Below are positions 32,101-45,747 of a stretch of DNA of 64,000 nucleotides, in pieces (position 1 is the stretch's first letter; each line of letters opens with the position of its first letter). The notes under the pieces are model-generated. The model saw nothing but the letters and a program-made list of their open reading frames with translations, was not told the origin of the DNA and did no database searches. The DNA is taken from assembly GCF_045679555.1 (NCBI RefSeq), contig NC_092093.1, positions 58,836,066-58,900,065 of the forward strand, in the 5' to 3' direction. This stretch comes from Salvelinus alpinus. Taxonomy: Eukaryota; Chordata; Actinopteri; Salmoniformes; Salmonidae. The translations under genes and the position numbers were made by a program.

Positions 32101-32654
32101 GGATTAGTGCAACTAGAGCGTTTTTTTCTTAAGTTGCTTTCAAGCACGAACGGATGAAAGCAAGAAAGGTCTTTCACGCCTAATAGGGCAGAGACAGAGA
32201 CACGGGAGTCACCCCTCCCTAAACCCGGCAGCCTTCATAGCCCTCTTTAGTCACCAGAGGAGAGGACATTTTAGACGGCCTGTACTGTAGGAAGTCCTGG
32301 GCTTTAGACAGCAGAGGCAACATTAGATGGTCCGTACTATAGGAAGTCCTGGGCTCTGCCGAGCATTGCACATGTAGGTACACAGGCATGAATTAACAGA
32401 CACACACAGACAAATATAGATGCACTGCACACATACCTCAACGTGCACACGCCTGAAAATGTATGCCCAACCACATACTTACGCTGCGACATGGTCTGCT
32501 CTGCTCAATACATTATTCAGGGCCTCTAAAGACCTGGCTGACGGAATGTGACAAACATTTCAAGCACCCTCTGTTCTAACCCACTGCCCCCTTTCACCAG
32601 GAAACAGCAGTACCCCCCCCCCCCCGGGACCATTTACTCCCTCATAACTCTGTG

Positions 32655-33105
32655 CACCCCTCCTTCCTCCCTGACTCCTCCAGGCCCTCTACCACCTTCC
32701 TTCCCTGACTCCTCCAGGACCTCTACCACCTTCCTTCCCTGACTCCTCCAGGCCCTCTACCACCTTCCTTCCCTGACTCCTCCAGGACCTCTACCACCTT
32801 CCTTTCCCTTCCTCCCTCCTCCAGGCCCTCTACCTCCTTCCCTTCCTCCCTCCTCCAGGCCCTCTACCTCCTTCCCTTCCCCCCTCTCTCCTCCAGGCCC
32901 TCTACCTCCTTCCCTTCCCCCCTCCCTCCTCCAGGCCCTCTACCTCCTTCCCTTCCCCCCTCTCTCCTCCAGGCCCTCTACCTCCTTCCCTTCCCCCCCT
33001 CTCTCCTCCAGGCCCTCTACCTCCTTCCCTTCCCCCCTCTCTCCTCCAGGCCCTCTACCTCCTTCCCTTCCCACCTCTCTCCTCCAGGCCCTCTACCTTC
33101 AGAGG
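32655..33105. repeat. 34-38 bp pyrimidine minisatellite with CTCCAGG boundary, about 12 copies
   Basis: The first units (about 34 bp) read CCTCTACCACCTTCCTTCCC then TGACTCCTCCAGG. Later units (about 38 bp) read CCTCTACCTCCTTCCCTTCC then CCCCTCTCTCCTCCAGG. Every unit ends in a pyrimidine tract plus CAG, like a 3' splice acceptor on the plus strand. Confidence 0.92.
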
Positions 33106-33553
33106 AGTTGTGAGTGTGTGGAGGTCTCTTCTTTCCCTCCTTGCCGCGGCTCCTGTTAAAGCTCTTAGCGAGGTGCAAAGGCCTAGACACTGATGGGCTC
33201 AGGCATCAGGCTCTCTCTCTATGTCTCGCTCGCTCTTGTTCTCTCTCTTCTCTATCCTGGATTTCCAGGCCATGTGTCTCTCCTCTACCCACCTGGCTAT
33301 TTCTCTGTTCTCTAGTAAAGGAAGGGAGAAATGAAAATCCTTTTTCTTCTCCTGTTCACATTAATTTCGCTAATCTTAATCCTGCTCTTAAGCTCCTGGG
33401 TAGTGGAGAAAAGCCCTCTCCCTTTCACCTGATCATCATAAGACCTGAGAACACATCCCCCCTCCCTTACAGGGAGACTGGGCTGTTTTCCTACAGACTT
33501 CAGGCTTGGTGTGAGATCATAGTGGCATTAGATATTTTGGGGGTTTGTTTGGA

Positions 33554-33766
33554 TTTAACCTTTATTTAACTAGGCAAGTCAGTTAAGAACAAATTCTTAT
33601 TTACAATGACGGCCTACCCTGGACGACGCTGGACCAATTGTGCGCTACCCTATGGGACTCCTAATCACGCCCGGTTGTGATACAGCCTGGATTCGAACCA
33701 GGGTGTCTGTAGTGATGCCTCAAGCACTGAGATGCAGTGCCTTAGACCGCTGAACCAGTCAGGAGC
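33554..33766 (-). mobile_element. tRNA-derived SINE
   Basis: On the minus strand it has a tRNA-like head with perfect B box (GGTTCGAATCC at 33699-33689), CCCATAGGGT, GCACAATTGGTCC and the tail TGTAAATAAGAATTTGTTCT, CTGACTTGCCTAGTTAAATA. Well preserved member of the family at 12621. Confidence 0.93.
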
Positions 33767-35785
33767 CCACTTAGAGCTCTGGATGTTTGTTGATGTCTCA
33801 CTTTTCCAGTGTAAACATAAATATCTTCCCTATGTTCTGACACTTTGTGGAAGAATGTTGAGTATGAAGCAACGGAATCCTAGAAAAACCACCTTAGATC
33901 ATTTGAATGGTAATGGCGTTACACAGACATTCTATATGCTTTAAGAAGCGTGTTTTGTATGTAGTTAGACAGTTGGCAATAAGAAGCCACATTATAGGTC
34001 TCCTGAAATAACTCTCAGTGCAATCACTTTGAATAGTTTCCTCCATGTAGTGTATTAGCCAGGCAGTTCAACAGTCCTCCCACTCCGCTCTCCTCTGCTG
34101 TGATTTAGATCATGCTGTCCCAGCCACTGATAGCTGTACTATTATATACCTCACTGACTGTAGCTTTAAAACAGATGTGTGAGTCGTCGGGGAGGTTACG
34201 CTCACATCTTTAATGAATCTGTGTGACGGCTAATTGCTGCCAGGGGGCCGGCGGGTTCCTTTGGAGAGACTGGCACCATGCCACCCAGAATGGCAGCAGA
34301 CAATGGCACTTCCACTCCCCTGAGTCCCTGTCACCCTGGCAGCTCTAATTGTTCCTCTTTATGGATCTCTGTGTGGCATGGCAGGGACATGTCAATGTGA
34401 GGCTGCCTGCCTTCACCCGCTTTTTCACGGGTGCCGTGCCGCTATCGCCCACGCCACCAACCTAAATCCCCGCCCTCTCCATCCCGGAGTCACAGTGGAA
34501 TGCATTTTTGCAGGCCACCATGTCACCCTGACATGTAAATTGCCAAGGGTACGCGTGGCGTCAGGCATCGAGAGCGTGACAGTACAGCACTTATGCTGCC
34601 CGCTGCACAGAGGAAAGAAAGAGCTCCGAAAGAGAAGGGCAGCGTTCGAGAGTTCATTTTTTTCCCTTATGTTTGTGGGAACATAATAACAGACCGGTCT
34701 GCAATTACTGCCGCAGTATGACCTGAACGCTGCCATACTAGATGATTGTGAGGTCTAGGGACCAGTTGTGACTATAGAGGCTGAGGAACTGGTTCTGATG
34801 TTCTCTTCATCTGCTTGAATGAGTTGAGGTCACACAGACGCTCCTTCCCCTGAGTCCATACTCTCTCTACATACCTATTGATTAGCATGTCTTGTTGTAA
34901 TGATTTATCCCAGCAGGCTCCCAACATATCGGCCTGTGTTTGGAGCACTATGCTACAGGGAGAATGCACTCACTGAGAAGCCTAATGTCTGGGTGGTTCC
35001 TGAGGTCTGGATGGGTCTACCACATAGGACTAGTAGCACAGACACATTGCTGTGTGTGATCTGACTCACAGAAATAAAACAGTCCATTAGGGAGTGGTAA
35101 TCTCAAAATGCAAATTTCTTCTCCTGGCTTCTCGACTACTTCTATCTAAACTTCCCAATCAGAGGCCTCCGTTCTCTTTCTCAACTCTCAGAGCCTTCAT
35201 GTCAGTCAGCGACTCCACGACTTCACAAGCGCTCCTCTTGCTCTCTCTCGCTCTCTATGTCTGTCTCTGTCTCTTCTTTCTTTCTTGTTAACCTTCTGGC
35301 GCGCTCCTTTCTTCCTTGGCACAAAGACCACAGACCCGCCCCTCTCTCTCTCGTAAGGCCCAGAGGTTGTCACAACGCAGGCCTCCATAGCTTGACAACA
35401 TTATTTACCTCCAGCCCCTCCAACAATACTCATACCAGGCAGGTCCTCAATGGATCCATGGGGGATAGTGGGGGACCTTCCAGCTGTGGTACTGCCTGGG
35501 TAGAGTGACCGAGGTCTTTGGTGCGTCTGACCCTCCCCTCTGCCTTCTGTGATGACCTTCTCCTAACTACTACACCAGGGGAATATCACTCCTCTCCAAA
35601 CAAAGCGGGAGATAGAGGAATCCACACCCAGGTTTTCATCATAGACGCCAGCGGTGTCTTGCATGACCTTTTCCGGACGGACGGACGGACGGGGGGGTGG
35701 TGTGAGAGCTCATTCACATAGTGTTTTCCCACCTGGTGTGTGCCTGGCAGGATCAGATGCCCTGTAGAGAGATGCCATCTATCAC
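33767..35785. other. Unassigned DNA, GC-richer in places
   Basis: Contains a moderate-complexity stretch at 34180-34720 (AATTGCTGCCAG, CTCTAATTGTTCC) that could be regulatory, plus CT-rich patches near 35230-35350. No splice-bounded exon is evident. Confidence 0.35.
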
Positions 35786-35790
35786 CCCCC

Positions 35791-35838
<48 letters not shown>
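35786..35838. repeat. Poly-C run fused to (CA)n
   Basis: A run of about 22 C directly followed by about 14 CA repeats. Confidence 0.93.
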
Positions 35839-35839
<1 letters not shown>

Positions 35840-36778
35840 TTGAGCGGGAGGCTTTCAGATCCATCTTCTGGCATCACAGTGGATATGTATTCACGCGTCA
35901 CACTGAGTGACGCATTTAGTCAGCCAGTATGGAGCAGCGTTAATACACAACTCAGACATTATTAAAGCACAGCTGGTTAGGCCCACTTTACAGCCGTTGC
36001 TACTCACTGCTGCTTCGTAGCTCTCCTAAAATACTCTTCCCCTAGTGGGGATGGGTGTGTGTCAGCACCTGCGGCTCCTCTTGTCATAGTTTCCAGCCAC
36101 ACAGGAAGTGGCAGGGAGAAAGGGCAGGGTGCTGATTGGTCCATCCCGCGTTTCCTGGTGAGCTCAGTGTTATCTGGTTGGGTGGCAGAGCCAGGGCAGG
36201 GGGAGTCACAGGAAGCCGAGCCAAAGGAAACAGATCGTCAGGGCAAACAGAAACAGAGATCTTATCAGACCATTAGACATGAGCTCATCGGGTGGGAGAG
36301 TAGAGTGGTTAACAATCACATTTGGTGTCCTGATTTCACTCCCGGGCGTCAACATTTCCCCAATATTTCATATCTGCTTTTCCTTTTGATGGAATGAATG
36401 GCGGTAGTGCCCTAAACTAGCTAGATGGATGCACAGTACACTTTTATTAAACTGTCTCAGACTAGTTAAACTTGTAGGCTTTTATGGCGTCCCATGCTAC
36501 TGTCGGTCGCCACCATGCATTGCCTGCTGAGAGTTTAGATTTTATATGTGGAATCTGGCAATACCTCCAATTAGGCTTACATCAGAAATATTGTAAAATA
36601 TATTTTATGGGATTGTACATTTTGTGACCTTAATTCGGGGAAGCACAATCCAGGATTGATGATTCAGCCCTGTGCTGCTGGAGTCAAAGATTCTAGAGGA
36701 GTAAGGAGAGGAAGTCCCTTCTCGTTTCACTTTTTCTCTCTCAAGTTCTCTTCCTCGCTCTTTTCCTCGCTCTCTCTC
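35839..36778. other. Unassigned DNA
   Basis: No supported gene, RNA or mobile-element signature. Confidence 0.4.
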
Positions 36779-37870
36779 AATTTCAATTTAAGGGCTTTAT
36801 TGGCATGGGAAACATATATTTACATTGCTATAGCAAGTGAAATAGATAATGAATAAAAGTGAAATAAAATAATAGACATTTCAAATGTTATGTCTATATA
36901 CAGTGTTATGATGTGCAAATAGTTGAAGTACAAAAGGGAAAATAAATAAACATAAATATGGGTTATATTTACAATGGTGTTTGTTCTTCACTGGTTGCCC
37001 TTGTGGCAGCAGGTCACAAATATTGCTGCTGTGATGGCACACTGTGGTATTTCACCCAGTAGATATGGGAGTTTATCCAAATTGTGTTCGTTTTCAAATT
37101 CTTTGTGGATCTGTGTAATCTGAGGGAAATATGTGTCTCTAGTATGGTCATACATTTGGCAGGAGGTTAGGAAGTGCAGCTCTTTTTCCACCTCATTTTG
37201 TGGGCAGTGTGCACATAGGCAGACCTGGCTCTCAAGAGAAGACAGGCTATGGTGGCCTTTCTCAATAGCAAGGCTATGCTCACTGAGTCTGTACATAGTC
37301 AAAGCTTTCCTTAATTTTGGGTCTGTCACAGTGGTCAGGTATTCTGACACTGTGTACACTCTGTTTTAGGGTCAAATAGCATTCTAGATTGCTCTTATTT
37401 TTAATTCTTTCCAATGTGTCAAGTAATTATTTTTGTTTTCTCATGATTTGATTGGGTCTAATTGTGTTGCTGTCCTGGGGCTCTGTGGGGTCTGTTTGTG
37501 AACAGAGTCCCAGGACCAGTTGTTTGAGGCTCTTATCCAGGTTAATTTCTCTGTAGGTGATGGCTTTGTAATGGAAGGTTTTGTAATTGCTTCCATTTAG
37601 GGGGTTGTAGAATTTAACGGCTATCTTTTCTGGATTTTGATAATTAGCGTGTATCCGCCTAATTCTGCTCTGCATGCATTATTTGGTGTTTTACGTTGTA
37701 CACAGAGGATCTTTTGTTTCAGAATTCTCCATGCAGTCTCTCAATTTGGTGTTTATCCCATTTTGTGAAGACCTTGGTTGGTGAGCGGATCCCAGACCTC
37801 ACAACCATAAAGGGCAATGGGTTCTAGAACGGATTCCAGTATTTTTAGCCAGATCCTAATTGGAATGTCT
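36779..37870 (-). mobile_element. Second non-LTR LINE family, 5'-truncated 3' end
   Basis: On the minus strand an interrupted frame ends at about 36988 with the zinc-knuckle-like C-terminus CLCAHC, then EKELHFLTSCQMYDHTR, typical of the region after the RT in several fish LINEs. Upstream pieces include YREINLDKSLKQLVLG (about 37550) and a segment around 37720-37850. The 3' end is GCCAATAAAGCCCTTAAATT followed by GAAATTG. This family is unrelated in tail to copies A-F. Clade not assigned. Confidence 0.75.
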
Positions 37871-38543
37871 AATTCTCTCTCTCGTTATCTATTCTAGCCC
37901 CTCTATTGGGCACTGCGTATACTCTATTCTTAATCCCCACTGATGCGTATCAAAGTAGGGAAGGTCTACACTGTATTAATGATGTAGTACGATAGAGTAA
38001 TGATACAAAAAGCATGTGAAATATATTCACCTGCATGCTGCACTCAGCCTAGTTTCAGGGGAATATCATCTTTGGGCAGCAAGAGCGCGCCGCAGTTCAC
38101 AGAAGAACAAGATTGGTAGGAAAGGAGCTTCAATTTATATCTACCAGTAAATACAAGCTAAGCCAACGATGGTATGAAAACCAAGTATTCAAAAATGTTG
38201 GTCCGAAGTCTTAGTTGAGTCTTCGATGCGCAGTTCAGTCATAATGTGGTGTTTGAATGAACATTGCTAAAGTCTTTCCCCAAAAATCCTTCCCAATTTT
38301 TAAATGTTGACTCCAAAGTAGGTACACTTATATAATGATGATCTGTATCAAATGGGAGGGCATTGGTTTCGCAAACTCTACCATCACATGTATGACATTG
38401 AACAGTACCCGAAACACTGCTAGCCAAAAGGTCTCATGCTTGGTGTGCAATTTGAATTGCAGGGCAGCTATTTTTTCCCCCACAATTACAAAATGGTCTC
38501 CTGATGTGGTTTAAGTGTTGTTGTGGACTTTTTATTTTATATA
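37871..38543. other. Unassigned DNA
   Basis: No supported feature. Confidence 0.4.
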
Positions 38544-38545
38544 TA

Positions 38546-40149
<1,604 letters not shown>

Positions 40150-40254
40150 TTTGTGAGAGAGTGATTTGGAGAGTACAAACCTGATACATCTAAGAGAACT
40201 CAAACTAAAGGAAAACTGAATTTTTCCCATAGTGCACTACTGTCCTATCAATCC

Positions 40255-40432
40255 TGTTGACTAGCCACTTTACCCCTAGATATGTACAGTAAATAGCTAC
40301 CTCAGTTATGTATTCATTCCTTGTCACTATTTCCATTTTTTATATTAACTTTTTAACTCTGCATTATTGGATATTGACCCATAATTAAGCATTTCACTTT
40401 TAGTCTACGATGCGACATACGATTTGATTTGT
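40255..40432 (+). mobile_element. Decayed LINE 3' end
   Basis: TAGCCACTTTACCCCTA, GCATTTCACTTTTAGTCTAC and a final CGATTTGATTTG match 3' ends of the (ATTTG)n-tailed LINE family in diverged form. No coding part is present. Confidence 0.65.
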
Positions 40433-42707
40433 TTCGCCGGGAGGGTCATGTTTTGTTTTAAATTTTTTGCTAAATTAGAGTATATCCACTTTGCCAGGCA
40501 CCACTACACTACTGCTTAACTGTGCCTAGATGTGGTCAGAAGTTGTGTGGTTGTTTTAAATAATTTTCCTCCACAAATGGATTTTAATAATGAATGAACA
40601 CAATGAAGTAGCTTCATTTGTTGCCGTATTGATTAGACCTTGTGTATTTGAGGCTGCAGGGCCCTATGCTCGTAGTGTGCACTCCTGAAGGACCTAGTGC
40701 GTTGTTCGCGGCAGGGAGGGGTGTGAACAATTCCTGTGGGAGGAGTTTATGACAAAGCAGGCCAATGAGTCGTGTCAGTTAGTCCAAGCGGACTGTAGAA
40801 CACATTTCTCTTTTTAATCGACCCACCGTACTCCACCGAGAGATGTGAGGTACTGAAAACCCAGAATCAGATAAATATTCTCATTATCCATCACTAGGTT
40901 GAATTTCCAGCTATAATATCTAAAAATTGTTTAACTTTGTCGTAACATTTGCATGGCATCGTGTCTTCCCACATCTCAGGAAGCGTCAAGACTAAGAATC
41001 CCTCCCAAAAGGGATATGGGTGGTGGGAACGGGTGGATATCATGAAACCGTTTGTATTAAAATCACTCCTTTTTTAATAATTGTTTGCTATTCATGAAGC
41101 TATTTTCCCTTGATCCTTCTGGGTGTGTAGCGCAAAGGCCATACTCAAAACAGGTCAGGAGTAAACCCTTTAGATTCAGCCTGCCCCTGCTCAAGAATTA
41201 TCTATCAAGGGGAGGGGGGGCAATTTTCAGAAACTCTTGCTTAATCTTGATTAATTCTTAAGAAACCCGAGCCAGATTTAAAGTTTATCATGGTCCTCTT
41301 TCATTGGGGAGATGAGGGGCCTCCCACGTGTTCTCTTCATCTCTCTTTAAGACACGCTCAGAGGAGCCCAGCCACGATGGCCCGCCACACAGCCTGATCC
41401 TCTTACAGGAAACAGCTGACTTTACACTAATTCAAATTCTACCTCTACAGTGATTTATGATATGTCTAAACCCCTCTCTTCTACTACTCACAACAGATGT
41501 ACCCAAACCCAGCATGGGGCTTGGGTGAGAGGTATTTTTCTCTGTGATGGTTCTTTGTCTCCAGGCAACATGCAGGTCAGGCAGAAGGCCACCAGTCCGC
41601 CATCCTCCTCTTCTCTCAGTGTGCTGATGCTGTGTGATAAGAGCAGCATAGGAGTGGATGTGGTTGTGGAGGAGCAGGGAGCTGACAGACCTAGCGTGGC
41701 CCAGGGCCCTGTTGCCCAACATGGGGAAGGGGTGAGGTGAGGAGGACCAGCAACCACGCTGCTGGTGTCCTCCCGATGGTGGCACGTCTTGGCTTACACT
41801 GACTGATCAGGCGAGACAAGCGCCGCACGGATGGCAGATACACCTCGACCGGGGTGGCCGCCTGCTGCTATTTATACGGCCTGCTCCCTCCCCTGACATT
41901 TCTATCTCTCCCCTGTCCCTCCCCTTCTCCCTTTCCCTTGCTCATCCCTCTTCTGCCATCCATTGTCCGCCCATACCACTTTGGATGACGGGAGGAGAGG
42001 AATGTTCTTCCTGACAAGGTGCGTGATGGGTGGTAGGACCGGTCCACGGAAGGTTTTCGGTGTATCGACTCCAAACCACAGCGAGCGCCACTTATCCGCC
42101 CAAACTCCAAACTGCCCATTTTCTGCTCTAATAACCTGCTAAGAACAAACACGTCATACATAAACATAGGAACGCACGGCACAGCCAGAAGGAATAAGAT
42201 ATTAAGCTGGTAGTGTAAAGTTCCGTTTTTGTAGATTTGTCTTCATGTAATATTCAACATGTCAAACTGGAATGGTGTTTTCCGTGGTTATGTTCACAAG
42301 CCTGCTTTTGATGGGGACACGCATTCTTCTTCATGTCTGTAAAACGCTAGAAGAAATTACACATTAGACTTATGTCATATTTTTTTTTATAGCACCGTAA
42401 GTGGTGCTCCACTCTTACAAAGTTCCGAAAGGTGAATGAGTTTTTGGGTGCTGTAGCTAAGGTCTACACTGAGGTGGCCCATGGCATGGTTTATCTCAGA
42501 TTGTCCTCTTCACTGAGGGTCTCCTCTCTGACACACACACATTAAAGCCCCCAGTGGAGGGAGATGGCAGTCTGTCTGAGCCAGCTCCACTCTCTCCCCT
42601 CCCTAATCTCCTCCACACAAGTATCAGTGAAATGTCAACTGGCCTTCTGAGACCTTCTCTCCTTCTTCACTCCTTTCAACCCTCTGTTCCTCCCTCCTTT
42701 GGCTCCT
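40433..42707. other. Unassigned DNA
   Basis: Mixed-complexity sequence. Overlapping open frames at 41430-41790 and 41868-42182 have no start, splice or domain support on either strand. Confidence 0.35.
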
Positions 42708-43004
42708 GGGCAATTCCACAGTAACAGAGTGATGCTGAGACACATTTTTCACTTCATAACATCACAAACAAAAACCAATGATTGCAAAGTTAAACAAACC
42801 ATACAACTCTATGTACATAAATACATTTACATGAAGAACAGTGCAGATGCAAAGTTTGCGAACCAAATAACGGTTTGTGCTGTCATTCTGTTACCAAACT
42901 TAGCACCTACACTGTTCTTCAAGTAAATGTTTGTTTATAGAGTTGTATGGTTTGTTTAACTTTGTTGTTTTGTCCCACATCACGCTGTTACTGTGGAATT
43001 GCCC
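42708..43004. mobile_element. Foldback MITE, 297 bp
   Basis: Near-perfect terminal inverted repeats (GGGCAATTCCACAGTAACAG and its complement) extend inward to a second matching block: AAAGTTAAACAAACCATACA, ACTCTAT and GAAGAACAGTG. The left arm has about 40 extra bases. The molecule could fold into a long hairpin with a loop of roughly 75 bases. Target duplication is unclear (TCCT on both sides). Confidence 0.85.
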
Positions 43005-43554
43005 TCCTCCCTGTTTCCATGCTGGAGCTCTTCCACCCTTTCCCTCTGTCCTGTATCGTCCTTGCCAGCTAGAGCAGGGCAGCGCCTGCCAAACCCAATG
43101 AGAGGAGGGTTGGACGTTGGAGGGGGTTTGGGCAGAATAGGTCATTTGCATATTATTCAAATAGCAGTCATGAGTGCCCAGGAATTAGTGGACCGGCATG
43201 AGAGCAGAATGAATCCAGTGCCTGGTAGCTAGCTTGCTCTCGCTCCACCCAGTCTCTGTAATAAATGATTCATATTTGCCCGGAGGCAGTGAATCAGCCA
43301 TGCAAGAACGAACAAAATGAGCCACCAATTAGTGTTTATTTATGGTGATCATGTTGTTCCCCCTTCAGCTCATACCAAAGGACGGGGAAAAAAGAAACTG
43401 CCAAGTGAACTTTGTCCTGTCTCTTCGCTCTTGCCCTTGAAAGGGATCAGAGAGATGAAAAAGGGGTTTGGTTGGAGTCTGAGAGATGGTGTGTGTGTGA
43501 TCAGAGCATATATTTTTCCTCTGTGTATTGGCCGGAAGGATTCAGTGAAGTCTT
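43005..43554. other. Unassigned DNA
   Basis: No supported gene or repeat boundary. Confidence 0.4.
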
Positions 43555-43696
43555 CAAGGCAAAGGGTGGCTACTTTGAAGAATCTAAAATATATTTAGAT
43601 TTAACACTTTTTGTTTACATGATTCCATATGTGTTATTTCATAATTTTGATGTTTTCACTATTATTCTACAATGTAGAAAAGAGTAAAAATGTGTG
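43555..43696. mobile_element. Tc1-family terminal fragment
   Basis: Contains AAGGCAAAGGGTGGCTACTT and ACTATTATTCTACAATGTAG, as in 28825-28974, and is truncated before the outer end. Confidence 0.8.
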
Positions 43697-43787
43697 ACGT
43701 ACCGATATGACATTTTTGGCCGATATCCGATATTTTAAATGTTAGCTGCCTTTTTAGTGTTCTAGTACAGTTAAATAGTTAAAACAC

Positions 43788-43985
43788 AGACATGGATGCA
43801 GCGGTCTAAGGCAATGCATCTCCGTGCAAGAGGCGTCACTACAGTCCCTGGTTCGAATCCAGGCTGTATCACAACCGGCTGTGATTGGGAGTCCCATAGG
43901 GCGGCGCACAATTGGCCCTGCGTCGTCCGAGCCGTCATTGTAAATAAGAATTTGTTCTTAACTGACTTGCCTAGTTAAATAAAGA
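43788..43985 (+). mobile_element. tRNA-derived SINE
   Basis: The head is slightly 5'-truncated (GCAGCGGTCTAAGGCAATGC) but keeps a perfect B box (GGTTCGAATCC, 43850-43860). Body and tail (TGTAAATAAGAATTTGTTCT, CTGACTTGCCTAGTTAAATA) are intact. Same family as 12621 and 33554. Confidence 0.93.
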
Positions 43986-44540
43986 TTACATACACGCACA
44001 CACCACACTGACCAAAAAGTTATTTTGTTGGCATTTACACATGTCCCCATTACTAGTAAAACCTAATCAAAACGTATTTATTTCAATTACTTGCTGTGCT
44101 GGTTCGTTGTTCATTTGTTCAGTCGTTTCATTCTCAACCAGGATTACTATGGAACGCCATTTGGGTCTTTGACGTGTCAAATAAGCTTGTTGACCAATCA
44201 GGAGCTGACTATGACTGCACGTCACATCATCATTTAATGCCTTCAACCATTTTTACGTAGTTATTACACATTGATTACACTATCACTCGTATTTAATATG
44301 TCACAACGATTCATCGATATGTGTGCTATGATGCTGGTAAAGTTGTCTCATGCACCTACAGTGTTGGTCATAAAAAGAGCTAGCTAGCTCATGGATGCAA
44401 ACAATGTTCTTCCCCAAAAACATAGCAAAACGACATCTGTTTCAGTAGCTATATCTAGGTAACTATATAGCTAGGTGTCATCTAAAATAACCCTCATTTA
44501 TGAGGCAGTTCTTATTTGGTTAATGGTGGTCGGACTCATC

Positions 44541-44724
44541 TATGTGAAGCTAGCCACAATAAGGATTAGCCACAATAGTGGACTTTGCAGTTAGCCTTCA
44601 AAATAAAAGAATGGCATGATTCTACTATTTGTATTCATTTGCATCACTGTCAATGACACTTATTTTGAAGGCAAACTACAAATTCCACTATTGTGCCTAA
44701 TCCTTATTGTGGCTAGCTTCACAA
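44541..44724. repeat. Inverted repeat with about 62-bp arms
   Basis: The left arm (44541-44605: GTGAAGCTAGCCACAATAAG, GATTAGCCACAATAGTGGA, CCTTCAAAATAA) pairs with 44661-44724 (TTATTTTGAAGGC, CCACTATTGTGCCTAATCC, TTATTGTGGCTAGCTTCAC) across about 55 bp. Confidence 0.85.
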
Positions 44725-44802
44725 CCCGGTCGAGCCTCATGAAGCTAGCTGGTTGCTTATAACGTTAGCTTTGGGCAACAGGGTTTAGTAGCTGGCTAGC
44801 TA

Positions 44803-45125
44803 CAGTGGGGAGAAGAAGTATTTGATACACTGCCGATTTTGCATGTTTTCCTACTTACAAAGCATGTAGAGGTCTGTAATTTTTTATCATAGGTACACTT
44901 CAACTGTGAGAGACGGAATCTAGAACAAAAATCCAGAAAATCACATTGTATGATTTTTAAGTAATTCATTTGCATTTTATTGCATGACATAAGTATTTGA
45001 TACATCAGAAAAGCAGAACTTAATATTTGGTACCGAAACCTTTGTTTGCAATTACAGAGATCATACGTTTCCTGTAGTTCTTGACCAGGTTTGCACGCAC
45101 TGCAGCAGGGATTTTGGCCCACTCC
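44803..45125 (-). mobile_element. Tc1 element left end, truncated
   Basis: After TA at 44801-44802 the repeat starts CAGTGGGGAGAAGAAGTATT, continues to AATCCAGAAAATCACATTGT and stops at GGGATTTTGGCCCACTCC, where a different Tc1 family begins. The transposase C-terminal codons would lie here; the rest is lost. Confidence 0.85.
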
Positions 45126-45735
45126 ACCTGACAGGTGTGGCATATCAAGAAGCTGATTAAACAGCATGATCATTACACAGGTGCTTCTTGTGCTGGGGAC
45201 ACTAAAAGGCCACTCTAAAATGTGCGGTTTTGTCACACAATACAATGCCACATATGTCAAGTTGAGGGAGCGTGCAGTTGGCATGCTGACTGCAGGAATG
45301 TCCAATGAAGCTGTTGCCAGAGAATTGAATGTTCATTTATCTACCATAAGCTGCCTCCAACATCGTTTTAGAGAATTTGTCAGTACGTCCAACAGGCGCC
45401 ACAACCGCAGACCACGTGTAACCACGTCAGCCCAGGACCTCCACATCCGGCTTCTTCATCTGCGGAATCGGCCTGCGAAAAGCCACCTGGACAGCTGATG
45501 AAACTGAGGAGTATTTCTGTCTGTAATAAAGCTGTTTTTGTGAGGAAAAACTCATTCTGATTGGCTGGGCCTTGCTTCAGTGGGTGGGCCAATGCCCTCC
45601 AAGGCCCACCCATGGCTGCGCCACTGCCCAGTCATGTGAAATTTGTAGATTAGGGCCTAATGTATTTATTTCAATTGACTGATTTCCTTCTATGAACTAA
45701 CTAATTAAATTTGTTGAAATTGTTGCATGTTTCAT
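45126..45735 (+). mobile_element. Deleted Tc1 element of a third family
   Basis: It starts inside the element at CACCTGACAGGTGTGGCATA. The plus-strand frame to 45498 contains a Tc1-like DNA-binding region (VKLRERAVGMLTAGMSNEAV, ARELNVHLSTISCLQHRF, then NRRPRVTTSAQD). The sequence then jumps from the linker to the 3' flank (AGGAGTATTTCTGTCTGTAA), losing the whole catalytic domain. The left terminal repeat and the exact right end are missing. Confidence 0.85.
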
Positions 45736-45747
45736 TATATGTACATA

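Larger units (their letters stand above)
43697..44799. mobile_element. Probable hAT-like non-autonomous element fragment with internal hairpin
   Basis: It begins with CCGATATGACATTTTTGGCC and GATATCCGATATTTT, a palindromic ATCGG-rich texture resembling the element at 47700. It contains a SINE (43788-43985) and an inverted repeat near the right side. Both termini could not be defined, so this is a tentative assignment. Confidence 0.45.

Noticed and set aside
36059..36397. 112-codon plus-strand frame
   Set aside because: No start context, domain or splice evidence; expected by chance in GC-richer DNA.
41432..42182. Overlapping 90-117 codon frames on both strands
   Set aside because: No recognisable domain, codon pattern or splice context; overlapping frames on opposite strands are equally long.
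43840..43870. tRNA genes at the B-box matches (also 24297, 33689, 13448, 48214)
   Set aside because: No complete cloverleaf. Each is the head of a SINE or, at 48214, an isolated promoter-like box in a transposon.
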